DNA of 64,000 bases from Membranihabitans marinus (GCF_021729155.1 NZ_JAJQYA010000012.1:62001-126000), one strand, 5' to 3'. Numbered from the stretch's first letter, positions 8,090 to 17,994 are shown. A program made the numbers and translations. The notes: generated by a model from the sequence alone, not told the origin.

Positions 8090-9125
8090 TTAAATTTTTC
8101 TTCTATCTCTTTTGCTGGGATAGCGAGATGGAGGGAATGCTACAATTCTGTCCTATCAATTCCTTATTCCAATTACATTTTATTATGGCGGATAAAATTT
8201 CGCTCGGTCTTCTTGACCCTAGGTCGATTTACAATCTTTCCTCACCCATCCACGACGCGGTGGTCGTCTTCCTTCATCCTGGCAAATCCATCCGGAGCAC
8301 AGTGGCTTCGGTTAAATATCCTCGGCACAGTGGCTAAAACCCTATCGATATAGGGTGAAATCACATCGGAGGGCAGAATTCCTGAAGATTTAGGGTGGAA
8401 TCATGCCGGAGCCAGCTTGATAAAAAAGTCCTGAAAGGACGAAATATGTCAGCGTAGGGTGAAACCCTATGAAAAATAGTTTACCCAAATAAGAAGTCCT
8501 GAAAGGACGACATAATAAATTAAAATGTAATTCTTACGATATACGGTTCAATCGCACCGGAGTGAACGAGCAAAGTGCAAAGCACCAGAGCCCGTAAATC
8601 GGGCTCTGGCGAGATAAGTCGCAGCCACTGCGCTGCGACTAGATTCCATGAAATTCGCTATCGATATACAGTTTAATCACGCCGGAGCCAGTGGCCAAAA
8701 ACCTATCGAATTATGTTGCAATCACGCCGGAGCACAGTGGCCTACCCACCCACGACACGGTGGTCGTGGTTCCCTCGCCATTGATCCATTTAGGATCAAT
8801 GGTTGCTCTAAAGAGCAACTTCGCTCGGTCATCCTAGAAAAATATCCCCCGCTGGCGGGGGTGCCTGAAAGGCGGGGGTGGATAAAAACACAATGGTAAA
8901 TTAAATTGACTTCCGATGTAAATTGTAATCACGCCTCGGCGTAGAGACGCAATGCTTTGCGTCTCCAAATAATCTCAGATAAGACGCAAGGCATTGCGTC
9001 TCTACGTCCTCAAAATGAATTAAAATACCACGCTGGAGCCATTGGCTAAATTCCTGAAGATTTACGGTTCAATCACGCCGGAGTGAACGAGTAAAGTGCA
9101 AAGCACCAGAGCCCGATCAAACGAG
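8090..9125. repeat. Mosaic hairpin-repeat cluster R1
   Basis: Non-coding cluster between the convergent DUF1573 and rdgB genes. Hairpins seen: GTCCTGAAAGGAC near 8430 and 8493; CAGAGCCCG/CGGGCTCTG near 8586; GTCGCAG/CTGCGAC at 8618-8639; CCACGAC-ACGGTG-GTCGTGG at 8750-8769; CCATTGATCC-ATTTA-GGATCAATGG at 8778-8802, followed by GTTGCTCT/AGAGCAAC and the constant tail TTCGCTCGGTCAT; CCCCCGC/GCGGGGG near 8847; and GAGACGCAAGGCATTGCGTC near 8978. Linkers such as ATCACGCCGGAG and TTCCCTCGCC recur in clusters R2-R4. Short ORFs here are palindrome readthrough and are not proposed as genes. Confidence 0.9.
8374..8937 (+). repeat. Long inverted repeat, left copy (pairs with 28491-29053)
   Basis: From the GGCAGAATTCCTGAAG block to the GATGTAAATTG-TCACGCCT block, this 564-base stretch is the reverse complement of 28491-29053 with only scattered differences by eye. 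The two copies enclose about 19.5 kb holding rdgB, ilvE, the T9SS cargo gene, the GT9 gene, the trp operon and the porV2-like gene. Homologous recombination between them would invert that block. Confidence 0.85.
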
Positions 9126-9135
9126 TATTGATAAC

Positions 9136-9766
<631 letters not shown>

Positions 9767-9777
<11 letters not shown>

Positions 9778-10210
9778 GGCTTACATTGGTTTTGAGAAGG
9801 TTCCATAATTTTGATTTAAGCTCTTTGTCTTCCATAATATTTGCTGGACTCGGAGTATATATTATTTTATATGGACCTATTGATTGAATGGAGAAATAGT
9901 TTATTTGGTTATGAAAACTCAATTGGTGTGGACTGACTCCCATCAATAACAGTGTGATTTCGTGCGGTTTATCCTCGAGTATTGTGGTGAATGGTATATT
10001 ATGTCCAGATTCAACGGTGAGCAACTGGTATTGGGCACTCTCCAGTTGTAGGGCCTGCATGACTTTGTTTACAAATTCAATTTCATTTTTAGAAGAACTT
10101 GGAATAATTGATAAAATCTTTACATTTTTTGAAATATTTAAACGGTTTTTAGCAATTAAGGTGTTAGTTTTGTATTTAAAATATTCGTTAAATGGATGTA
10201 TCGAAGACAT
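9767..10210 (-). CDS. Uncharacterised protein coupled to rdgB
   Basis: 147-residue protein not recognised by me. The ATG at 10210 (MSSIHPFNEYFKYK) is chosen over a TTG two codons upstream. No signal peptide or membrane segment is visible. A basic N-terminal third (KNRLNISKNVKILSIIPSS) is followed by a mixed alpha/beta region with HEITLLLMGVSPHQLSFHNQ and SIGPYKIIYTPSPANIMED, resembling a small Rossmann- or PolIII-psi-like fold only vaguely. It overlaps rdgB by 11 bases at its 3' end, so the two are probably co-translated. It is divergent from ilvE across only 35 bases. I make no function claim. Confidence 0.75.
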
Positions 10211-10245
10211 AACCAATTTTGTTTAGGTTAGTAAATTTAGAAAAT

Positions 10246-11310
10246 ATGAGTACAATTTCATCAGATATAAAAATTAATAGAGTTTTGGAATCAAAACTCA
10301 GTAAAACCAATTTACAGGACATCCCCTTTGGTCGAGTTTTCACAGATCACATGTTTATCGCTCATTACATTGATGGGGAATGGACTCAAATGGAAATCAA
10401 AGGTATTGAAAATTTTTCTCTACATCCATCTAATCTGGCCTTGCATTATGGTCAATCTATTTTTGAGGGCATGAAAGCCTCTAAAAATGCTGATGGACAA
10501 CCTTTGTTTTTTCGACCGGATGAACACATCAAAAGGTTGAATAGATCTGCAGATCGTATGTGTATGCCACATTTTCCAGAAGATTTGTTTTTGGAAGTGG
10601 TCTCAGAATTGGTCAATATAGACAAGGACTGGATTCCAGATATGGAGGGAAGTTCACTGTATATTCGACCATTGATGTTTGCTATGGATGAATTTTTAGG
10701 TGTGGCGCCGTCAGAACGTTTTAAGTTTGTTATTCTATTGCTTCCAGTAGGGCCTTATTACGACAAACCCGTTAAACTGATCGCCGATCCTCAATTTGTA
10801 AGAGCGGTAAAAGGCGGAACAGGGGAGGCCAAGACCAGTGGAAACTATGCCGCTTCTCTATATCCTTCAAAATTGGCCAAATCCAAGGGATATGACCAGA
10901 TATTGTGGTTGGATGGCGTCAATAACTCCTTGATCCAAGAAGTGGGGACCATGAATATATTTTTCGTTTTTGACGATCATATTGCCACGCCTTTGGCCGA
11001 TGGAGCTATATTAAAAGGTATTACCAGAATGTCTTTTATCCAGCTCTTGAAGGACAGAGGTTATGATGTACGTGAAAGACATATATCTATAGAAGAAGTG
11101 ATGGAAAGTGGTAAAAATGGTTCATTAATCGAAGTATTTGGTAGTGGAACAGCTGCTGTTGCTACTACTGTGGAACAAATCACCTATGGAGAAGAATCCA
11201 TTCATTTTGAAAGCGATAAGGCCAAAATTGCGCCAGAATTAAAATCATATATTGAAGATCTGAGAAATGGGCGCATAGAAGATACCTATGGTTGGATCAA
11301 AAAGGCTTAA
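10246..11310 (+). CDS. ilvE: Branched-chain amino acid aminotransferase
   Basis: PLP enzyme interconverting leucine, isoleucine and valine with their 2-oxo acids (fold type IV, long BCAT subgroup). ALHYGQSIFEGMKAS, FFRPDEHIKRLNRSADRMCM, YIRPLMFAMDEFLGV and GGTGEAKTSGNYAASL (PLP-binding Lys) are visible, with EVGTMNIFFVF and EVFGSGTAAVATTV further on. The start is placed at ATG 10246 (MSTISSDI) rather than at an in-frame TTG at 10219, giving 354 residues. TAGTTTTG at 10165-10172, inside the divergent gene, fits a -7 element for this transcript. A strong terminator follows. Confidence 0.95.
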   Translation: MSTISSDIKINRVLESKLSKTNLQDIPFGRVFTDHMFIAHYIDGEWTQMEIKGIENFSLHPSNLALHYGQSIFEGMKASKNADGQPLFFRPDEHIKRLNRSADRMCMPHFPEDLFLEVVSELVNIDKDWIPDMEGSSLYIRPLMFAMDEFLGVAPSERFKFVILLLPVGPYYDKPVKLIADPQFVRAVKGGTGEAKTSGNYAASLYPSKLAKSKGYDQILWLDGVNNSLIQEVGTMNIFFVFDDHIATPLADGAILKGITRMSFIQLLKDRGYDVRERHISIEEVMESGKNGSLIEVFGSGTAAVATTVEQITYGEESIHFESDKAKIAPELKSYIEDLRNGRIEDTYGWIKKA

Positions 11311-11338
11311 TCTCCTTTGTTCAAATACAAATAAATTT

Positions 11339-11372
11339 AACCCAGAGTGCCATTTGCTCTGGGTTTTTTTTT
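11339..11372 (+). terminator. Intrinsic terminator after ilvE
   Basis: AACCCAGAG pairs with CTCTGGGTT around an eight-base loop and is followed by a run of T (to 11372). Confidence 0.9.
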
Positions 11373-12025
11373 ATCCATAACTGTAAGATATTTTCTATTA
11401 AAATGAAAACGGATTAAATGTCAAAGTTTATATTTTAATATATATCGGAGTTTATTTTTGGGAAGAATGCATTGGTCATTAAATGATTCTTCTTGTTCAA
11501 TGATATATAATTTTCCCAATATCACAATCTAAATGACGGTAATGTTCAATCCGTCAAAATCTTTGAATATCAGAGTATTGTTGCCTTTAGTTTATCATTA
11601 CCCTATTGTTCTCAAGTAATATCGTGAATAATTTCATCCGTTCATATTCTAATATTTATATCCAGAGAACCCAGGTCGTCCAATTATATATTGTTCATCG
11701 AAGGGAATTTGTGGATATTATAAAGACCTGTCTTGTGGAATAAATTTAGGATAACCATGTATTTAAGAGGGTAAACGGATATCGTTTTTTGTCAAGAATT
11801 TCATATTTATTTTGGGTTTTATGATATTGATGGTTGAAAATCAATTGATTGTGACTCGTTGTTGCAGGTGAAAATTATTAGTGTTTGTTTAAATTAAATG
11901 TTTTCATAAAGTATTGTTTACTGTTTTGTAGTAATTAATATATTATAAAAAATCATAATTTGGCAAGGTTATTGTATTGCATATGAATGTCTAAAAGCCT
12001 ATTCACTCATATAAAGTGATGTTTA
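11373..12025. other. AT-rich intergenic region before T9SS cargo gene
   Basis: About 650 bases with stops in all frames and no RNA gene or repeat from the other families recognised. It probably contains the promoter and a long 5' leader of the downstream gene. A weak TAATTTGG-like element lies around 11957. Confidence 0.4.
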
Positions 12026-15000
12026 ATGAAAAACTTAATTAATATGCAATCAAAATTTACAATAATCCCGGGGATGTTGTTCATGCTGGTGATGATGCTG
12101 AGCTCATCGGTGGAGGTAAAAGCACAGGGGCCGATATGTACATCACTCTACCCAGGTATTAATGCCGATGGGGAGATACAGATAAGCATTAGTGATTTGA
12201 TCGTTAATCAAGCTCAGCTCCCTATCAAAATCACCATTCGAGATTTGCGCTTAAGTCAATTATACCAAGCGGAACACCAGAGTTTGGATGATGTGATTAC
12301 CTTGAATATATGTGATCATATCGAAAGAGATTTGGTTTTTACCATTGAAAATGCTGCTGGTGCTTGTTCTGATTCTTTACATATTGGAATACCTCAATTG
12401 CCGACCATGCAAGGACGAAAAACTACGGTTTTGTGCGATGATTCTCTGTTGCTCAATCAACGTCCTATAGGGAATGAATTTCCTCCCATATATTCTGGTT
12501 GTTTAAAAACCATTGACACCTTAGTAGCAGCAGATTGGGTAGAAAAATACGATTGCGACGATTATTCCAACGATACTTTAAAAGTAGTATATCGATTATT
12601 GGAAGGTTATGACAAGTTTGGTAGAAGATTTGAAACCAAGGACACTATTGTCGTGCTTAAATTTCCTAAGATTTATCCTGAAGACTTTATATGCGCAGAA
12701 ACCGATACCTTATATTGTGGGGTAAATGATGATTTTGGTCCCAAAATTATTTTTCAGCACCCTGTGACTATGGAGGAAATAATTCATCCCCTTGTTGAAG
12801 TAAAGGTAAACGATGACCAATCTCTAGAGTTTTTGCCGACATCTATAGAAGAGTATTGCCAAGTAACCAATAAGGTTAGTTATGAATTAATAGATGATAC
12901 TAGGTGTGAAAATTTGTACAAGGTAGAAGTAGAATTTTCACAGGAATGTTTCTATGAAGAGCCGCAGATGATGATGAGGAATAAAGGTTTTGAAGATTTA
13001 GGTAAAAATAAATATCGATGTACTTTTTGGGTTTTGGATATTGATACCCTGCCACCAGTGATAGATATCGATACCATGGCTATAGTCAACACCGTAGGCT
13101 CACACGATTGTGAAGCGAGATTGGTTTTGCCCGATATTACCATTACTGATAAATGGTCTGGTTTACGTCAATTGAAATTGAGTGTGAAAGATCATTTTAC
13201 TTCCAAATTGGTCCTCAGAAATGGATATTATGTTCCTGAAAAATCTTTATATCTACCTATGGGAGGAGGACCATATACATTTAATACTATAGAAGATCTC
13301 GATAAAATAGTAGATGATATTCCCGATTTTGATAAATTTTCTGAATCTGAGAACGTATATAAAGTTTATATAGAAGCAAGCGATAGCTGCAATCTGTTTT
13401 CATTGGATTCATTTTATGTTGTGGTTAGGGATATTACAGGTCCTACCGTAGTGAGTAACGATGATTTGATTGTCGGATTGACGAGCAAGGTGACTTGGAT
13501 CGACGCCACTTCTTTCGATGAAGATAGTTATGACAATTGTGCCGTCTTAAAAGTTTTGGGGAGAAGAAAAAATTGGGCCACCTCATGTGGTGTTAATCTT
13601 TGCGACGGATTAGAAACCGATCCCAAAATAAATCCAGTAGAGGCAGAATATGCCCATTATTTGGAATGGCTGAAAATAGATGGAGAAACATGTTCCGATA
13701 CATTATATAAAGAATGGCTTTTGGATTCAGCTTATTATTGTGCGCCGATAGATGAACATGGAAATGTCCTGTATGATGGTCTGCCTCCTTATATAGGTGG
13801 TGGCTGGATGGAAAAGGTTCCATTCTGTTGTGAAGATGCTTGTCAATTTGTAGACGTTGAATTATTGGTCATCGATTACTGGTGTAATTTTGGAAAAGGC
13901 TGGTTATCGGTCAAAGTGGAAGACAAGCAGCCTGTGTCTGTGGTTCAAGAATTGGACAATGAATTGGATTTGTCCTGTAATACATACAATGCTCATTACC
14001 GAGATATCATGGAGAAAGCTCAATCACTAAACAATGCAGATCCCAATGATCCAGAAAGAATCGCCGCATTTGAAGCTTTGGATGCTGCCCTCGGTGGGTA
14101 CGAAAAAGTATGCATTGATTTGGATGGTTATATGACTAATGAAGACGGGGAAATTATAGTTCCCTCAGAATCTAATGTAACGGTGAAAAATCAAATCTGT
14201 GAGACCTATAATAAGCGTGAGCGGGTATATATAAAGAACGAACATACTGGTGAATACAGTTGGGAATACGTCAGTAAGCCAGCTATAGAATATACAGATA
14301 TAGAGTTTGACATCAATACTGGTATTGTGGCTGTAAATTGTTTGGTTACTTGTCAGCAAGACGTTTGGATAGATTTAAACGATTGTGGCGAAGGTAAAAT
14401 TACTCGTAGATTTTTGATAGAGAAAGGTTGTAAAGATCCTGAAACTGGAGAATGGGAAGGAGTGCCAGTGAAGATTCAAAAAGAGCAGGTGATTTATGTC
14501 AGTAAAGGTTGTGCCCTTAACTTGGCTATGTTTGAATGGCCTACCGAAGAATTGACAGTGGATGTTTGTGAATTTGAAAAAGACGAATTAGGTAATTATA
14601 CTGGTTTGTTAGATCCAGATGTACTAGGTATGCCTCAGCATCTAAAAACTGAGGATTGCAGTTCCATCTCTATTGGTCACAAAGATGTTTTATATACCTT
14701 AATAGGTGATCAGAATGAAAATAAATTAAAGCTTATTAGAACTTGGATAGTCAATGAATGGTGTATAGGCAGTCAAGAAGCTGAGAATTCAGGAAAGATT
14801 ACTTATGATCAGAAAATTTTCATAAATAAACAAATTGATTGTTCTGCCAGTGATTATAAATATACGATAAGTGGGAAGGTATTGACGCCTCAGTCCAAGC
14901 CTCTGCCTAATGTTTCTCTTACGGCATCGGTAGGGAGTCAAATAAAACGACAGACTGTGACCAATGACGATGGAGAATTTGTATTGGGTTTTGATTCCAA

Positions 15001-16039
15001 AGATGAGGTGACCATTATTCCCCAAAAAGTAGATAATCTGCGTTCAGGTGTAACTACTTTGGACCTGATTTTGATCAAACAAGACGTCTTGGGTAAGGTA
15101 ATCATTCAAGATCCTTATCAACGCATTGCAGCCGATGCCAATCAAAATGGTGTTATCGATCCATTTGATGTCCTTCAGCTCCGACAACTTATACTCAGCC
15201 CTACTTATTTGCTCCCCAATAGCGATAGTTACCGATTTGTAGACGTCATTTCGGGAAAAGGCTATGGCAGTGTGGAATTAAAGTCAAGTGCAGAAATGGT
15301 TGATTTTATTGGTATAAAAGTGGGTGATGTTAACTTTTCAGGCTCTGTAAGTAGGTCTAGTAGAAGTCAGCTGGCCTCCAATAGTGTAGTAATTGAAGAT
15401 CAATATATGTTGGCAGGCCAGGAATATGAAATCCCTGTTAAAATGGAAGATTTTCAACAAATAATCGGGCTGCAGTTAGAGTTGGAATTTTTATCTAAGG
15501 CGATCAAAAATATTGAAATATTGCCGGGTAGATTAAATATTGAAGCCGACCAATATGCAATAATTGATGGTCAATATTTAACCCTAAGTTGGGTCGATAT
15601 CAATGGTCAATCTATAAATAAAGATGAGGTTTTATTTAGTTTAAAATTTACCCCTGAGCAATCGGTATTGTTGAGAGATGTATTATCGGCCTCAAATTCT
15701 ATTATGAGGTCGGAAACCTATATTGATCCGGGATTGGCAGGAGAATTGGGAGTTAAAATTCAGTCTAATATTAATTATGATGCGGTATTTAAGGGCAATA
15801 TACCGAATCCATTTACCGAGCAAACCAATATTGTATTTGAATTATTAGAGGAAGAAAATCTAACATTACAGGTATTTGATGTGTCTGGACGAGAAATAAT
15901 TCGCAAAAATCATATGGGGAATATTGGTAGAAATGAGATTCCTATATCCGGCCAAAAGTTGCCCACTGCAGGTATATATTACTATCGAGTACACGGACAT
16001 TCGTGGTCTGAAGTAGGTAAGATGGTATATATTAAATAA
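12026..16039 (+). CDS. Large secreted T9SS cargo protein, dockerin-like and CarboxypepD-like domains
   Basis: 1337-residue extracellular protein. A signal peptide covers residues 1-34 (hydrophobic IIPGMLFMLVMMLSS, then VKAQG). Residues 35-940 are Cys-rich, Asp-rich repeats resembling the proline-poor Ig/HYR-type stretches of Saprospiraceae giant proteins. Residues about 945-1015 form a CarboxypepD_reg-like sandwich (YTISGKVLTPQSKPLPNVSL, TNDDGEFVLGF). Near residue 1036, DANQNGVIDPFDVLQLRQLI is a dockerin/EF-hand calcium loop. Residues 1120-1225 look cohesin-like (AGQEYEIPVKMEDFQQIIGL). Residues 1255-1337 are a type A T9SS sorting domain (NPFTEQTNIVFELLEE, LTLQVFDVSGREI, GIYYYRVHG). A surface or matrix role is inferred; no catalytic domain was seen. 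Confidence 0.88.
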   Translation: MKNLINMQSKFTIIPGMLFMLVMMLSSSVEVKAQGPICTSLYPGINADGEIQISISDLIVNQAQLPIKITIRDLRLSQLYQAEHQSLDDVITLNICDHIERDLVFTIENAAGACSDSLHIGIPQLPTMQGRKTTVLCDDSLLLNQRPIGNEFPPIYSGCLKTIDTLVAADWVEKYDCDDYSNDTLKVVYRLLEGYDKFGRRFETKDTIVVLKFPKIYPEDFICAETDTLYCGVNDDFGPKIIFQHPVTMEEIIHPLVEVKVNDDQSLEFLPTSIEEYCQVTNKVSYELIDDTRCENLYKVEVEFSQECFYEEPQMMMRNKGFEDLGKNKYRCTFWVLDIDTLPPVIDIDTMAIVNTVGSHDCEARLVLPDITITDKWSGLRQLKLSVKDHFTSKLVLRNGYYVPEKSLYLPMGGGPYTFNTIEDLDKIVDDIPDFDKFSESENVYKVYIEASDSCNLFSLDSFYVVVRDITGPTVVSNDDLIVGLTSKVTWIDATSFDEDSYDNCAVLKVLGRRKNWATSCGVNLCDGLETDPKINPVEAEYAHYLEWLKIDGETCSDTLYKEWLLDSAYYCAPIDEHGNVLYDGLPPYIGGGWMEKVPFCCEDACQFVDVELLVIDYWCNFGKGWLSVKVEDKQPVSVVQELDNELDLSCNTYNAHYRDIMEKAQSLNNADPNDPERIAAFEALDAALGGYEKVCIDLDGYMTNEDGEIIVPSESNVTVKNQICETYNKRERVYIKNEHTGEYSWEYVSKPAIEYTDIEFDINTGIVAVNCLVTCQQDVWIDLNDCGEGKITRRFLIEKGCKDPETGEWEGVPVKIQKEQVIYVSKGCALNLAMFEWPTEELTVDVCEFEKDELGNYTGLLDPDVLGMPQHLKTEDCSSISIGHKDVLYTLIGDQNENKLKLIRTWIVNEWCIGSQEAENSGKITYDQKIFINKQIDCSASDYKYTISGKVLTPQSKPLPNVSLTASVGSQIKRQTVTNDDGEFVLGFDSKDEVTIIPQKVDNLRSGVTTLDLILIKQDVLGKVIIQDPYQRIAADANQNGVIDPFDVLQLRQLILSPTYLLPNSDSYRFVDVISGKGYGSVELKSSAEMVDFIGIKVGDVNFSGSVSRSSRSQLASNSVVIEDQYMLAGQEYEIPVKMEDFQQIIGLQLELEFLSKAIKNIEILPGRLNIEADQYAIIDGQYLTLSWVDINGQSINKDEVLFSLKFTPEQSVLLRDVLSASNSIMRSETYIDPGLAGELGVKIQSNINYDAVFKGNIPNPFTEQTNIVFELLEEENLTLQVFDVSGREIIRKNHMGNIGRNEIPISGQKLPTAGIYYYRVHGHSWSEVGKMVYIK

Positions 16040-16082
16040 AATAAACAGAAAAATTAGTTTTCATCATAACAGCTTTATAGAC

Positions 16083-16117
16083 AAAAAGAGGGTTTAATTT
16101 TAAACCCTCTTTTTTTG
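16083..16117. terminator. Bidirectional intrinsic terminator
   Basis: AAAGAGGGTTTA pairs with TAAACCCTCTTT around a short AT loop, with A on the left and T on the right. It sits between the convergent T9SS cargo and GT9 genes and can serve both. Confidence 0.88.
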
Positions 16118-16321
16118 TGTTTTCATTTGTACTTCCTCTCATCTTAATGAGGTAGAGGAATAGAGGATTTATATTTTTTGTGTAAATAAAAATTGATATG
16201 GAATTCTTCCAATAGCTTGAGAGGATTGAAGAAATATTGGGGTATAAGGAAAACCTAGGATACATTTTCGTATTAATGAAGACTTAGCGTCGAGTATTTA
16301 AGAAAAATAATGACTTCTTTT

Positions 16322-17320
16322 TTACTTCTTTAGCATTTCCTCAATTAGGGGGTTGACCATTTCTGATGGCAAATCTCTCAAACATTTAAAGTGTCCCTTA
16401 GGACATTGATCACCGCCTAGTTTGGAACATGGATGACACTTCAAACTTGAATGATCCAAGGCTATAGTTTGGTGTAATAGCTGTGGGGGTAGATAGGGCG
16501 TCATGCCCAGTGGTGGGGCTGTGGCTCCCCATACCGACAATATCTTTTGGTTTAGGGCTGCGCCAATATGCATAGTAGCCGTATCGTGAGATATTAAGAA
16601 TTGTCCTTCCTCAATGATTTTTGCTGAGGTATGGAGATTGCATTGATTAACCATGTTGATGACTTTGTCACCTAGGGCAGATTCAATTTCTGCTGCAGCT
16701 GCTTCTTCTGTCTTTCCACCTAGGAGAACAAGGGGGTAGGGGAGGTTGCCAAAATGCCGAATAATTTCATCGGTCGGCATCTTTTTGGTATTGTACGTAC
16801 CTCCAATTCCATAGACAATGTAAGGATATGTGGTTATTGGATTCTTGGTCTCTTCTCCATAGAAGTAATCTAATCCCTGTTCGTCATTCACGATGCCTAT
16901 TCTCTCAAGACTCTTGAAATAGCGATCTACTAAATGGCGAGGTTCTCCAATTAAATCGATTTGAAAATTGACGAGTATATATTTTTGGATATTTATCTTA
17001 TTAAAATCAAATGAAGGACATTTTAATTGTGATCGAAAACGAAAGGACCTTAAATTTTTGTGAAGATCGATGACTAGGTCAAATTTTTCGCTTTGCAATC
17101 CTTTGAGGATGGTTTTATAATTGTTGTCGTAACAGTGAATTTTATCAATATAAGGGTTGTGGGCATTGATAAAAGCATTATTTTTTTTAGTTAACCAATG
17201 AACTTCAACATTTTTTTGAAGTTTTAACGTCCTAAAAACTGGGCTACATAACACAATATCTCCGATGGAACTAAATCTAATAACTAGAACTTTTTTTAAT
17301 GCGGTCTTTATTGATTTCAT
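16322..17320 (-). CDS. Glycosyltransferase family 9 (heptosyltransferase-like)
   Basis: ADP-heptose:LPS heptosyltransferase-like enzyme for cell-surface glycan assembly. The start is placed at ATG 17320 (MKSIKTALKKVLVIRFSSIG); the longer frame would need a TTG at 17377. The N-terminal Rossmann half has VLVIRFSSIGDIVLCSPVFR and FDLVIDLHKNLRS. The C-terminal half has YGIGGTYNTKKMP and the donor-binding region ISHDTATMHIGAALNQKILS with VWGATAPP. A Cys-rich tail (CHPCSKLGGDQCPKGHFKC) is common in GT9 proteins and may bind metal. 332 residues. It has no operon partner; the promoter must lie in the 17321-17800 region. Confidence 0.9.
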   Translation of the reverse strand: MKSIKTALKKVLVIRFSSIGDIVLCSPVFRTLKLQKNVEVHWLTKKNNAFINAHNPYIDKIHCYDNNYKTILKGLQSEKFDLVIDLHKNLRSFRFRSQLKCPSFDFNKINIQKYILVNFQIDLIGEPRHLVDRYFKSLERIGIVNDEQGLDYFYGEETKNPITTYPYIVYGIGGTYNTKKMPTDEIIRHFGNLPYPLVLLGGKTEEAAAAEIESALGDKVINMVNQCNLHTSAKIIEEGQFLISHDTATMHIGAALNQKILSVWGATAPPLGMTPYLPPQLLHQTIALDHSSLKCHPCSKLGGDQCPKGHFKCLRDLPSEMVNPLIEEMLKK

Positions 17321-17649
17321 ATAGGGGATGTCACTATTTTTGAATAAGGAATGTAAGGCTTCTAAAAATTTGGCCAAAGGTAATGAAATTTTATCTGCCT
17401 ATAAAGTGTTGTAAATTAGATAATTGAGCTGTTTTAATTGATTTATGTATCAAAAAATTATAAAATATATATATTATAAATGAATAAAATTCTGTAATCT
17501 AGCGTTTTATACATTGAATGGAAAAAATATTGTGAAAATTTTCGAGTATAAACCTTCTAAAGTATTTTTGGCAGCATATTTGCTGTAATAGAAACAGTTG
17601 TTGATTGAAAAATAAGTTTTAGTTTACGAAACAATTTTTTCTACCTTTA

Positions 17650-17802
17650 GGTTATATTTAAAAGACAAATATATTATTTTTAAAGATTTGAAATAAATAT
17701 GCTGGATTCAGCTGAATTATAAAGATTGTAGTTTTCTTGTTTTGAGACCTTAGTAGAAATTGCCCGAATTTGTAACGACAAATTTGGGCATTTCTCTTTT
17801 TT
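17650..17802 (+). ncRNA. Possible small RNA ended by an orphan terminator
   Basis: A perfect 13-bp hairpin with one G-T pair (TGCCCGAATTTGT at 17761-17773 with ACAAATTTGGGCA at 17778-17790) is followed by TTTCTCTTTTTT. No gene ends here: the gene to the left runs away from it and trpE starts beyond. TACCTTTA at 17642-17649, with a TTTA about 20 bases earlier, could be its promoter, giving a transcript of about 140 bases. The alternative is a terminator shielding the trp promoter from read-through. The terminator is clear; the RNA is a guess. Confidence 0.35.
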
Positions 17803-17820
17803 ATTTCCAATTCCTTTTTA

Positions 17821-17828
17821 TATATTTG
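17821..17828 (+). promoter_or_regulatory. trp operon promoter (-7 element)
   Basis: TATATTTG is an exact TAnnTTTG match. TTTT at 17798-17801 occupies the TTTG -33 position at the correct 19-base spacing. Transcription would start near 17835, just upstream of the leader peptide ATG at 17847. Confidence 0.75.
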
Positions 17829-17846
17829 TTGCGAACATTTTAATAA

Positions 17847-17912
17847 ATGAAATTGAATAATACAAATAGCAAAAATTGGTGGTGGACCTTGGATACTTAT
17901 TCTGGGAGGTAA
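17847..17912 (+). CDS. trpL: trp operon leader peptide (WWW)
   Basis: A 21-codon ORF, MKLNNTNSKNWWWTLDTYSGR, with three consecutive TGG codons at 17877-17885, lies between the trp promoter and the attenuator hairpin. When charged tRNA-Trp is scarce, a ribosome stalls at the three Trp codons. When it is plentiful, the ribosome reaches the stop at 17910-17912 and covers GGGAG (17904-17908). The design is that of enterobacterial TrpL, although the sequence is unrelated. This is a cis-acting control peptide and need not have any function of its own. Confidence 0.92.
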   Translation: MKLNNTNSKNWWWTLDTYSGR

Positions 17913-17972
17913 CTGCTTTGCTATTGTTAAAGAAATATAAGGCTTGTTGGTTCTCCCGACAAGCCTTTTTTT
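17865..17972 (+). promoter_or_regulatory. trp attenuator (pause, antiterminator and terminator hairpins)
   Basis: Three alternative pairings are visible. Pause helix: AATAGCAAA (17865-17873) with TTTGCTATT (17917-17925). Terminator: AAGGCTTGT (17939-17947) with ACAAGCCTT (17959-17967), then T to 17972. Antiterminator: GGGAG (17904-17908) with CTCCC (17953-17957), which sits in the terminator loop and could extend through AAC/GTT. A ribosome stalled on the Trp codons breaks the pause helix and leaves GGGAG free. A ribosome at the stop codon covers GGGAG, so the terminator forms. It ends 23 bases before the trpE ATG. Confidence 0.88.
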
Positions 17973-17994
17973 ATGTCAAAATTTACAGAAAATT

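Noticed and set aside
8128-8899. ORFs of 69 and 83 codons in cluster R1 (and similar ones of 60-111 codons in R2, R3 and R4)
   Set aside because: They run through palindromic repeats. The same peptide text (such as NHAGASGQ and GRGSLAIDPFRINGCSKEQL) reappears in several clusters on both strands, and there is no ribosome-binding context. Repeat readthrough explains them.
8090-9125. Integron attC-like cassette array
   Set aside because: Variable palindromes resemble attC sites superficially, but there are no cassette ORFs between hairpins, no R-box pair with conserved GTT, and no integron integrase in the window.
16322-17377. GT9 start at 17377
   Set aside because: The frame opens with TTG there and its first 19 residues lack GT9 homology. 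ATG 17320 gives the standard N-terminus.
17944-17994. Longer trpE frame from 17944
   Set aside because: It would start inside the attenuator terminator stem. The ATG at 17995 lies just beyond the T-tract and fits TrpE alignment.
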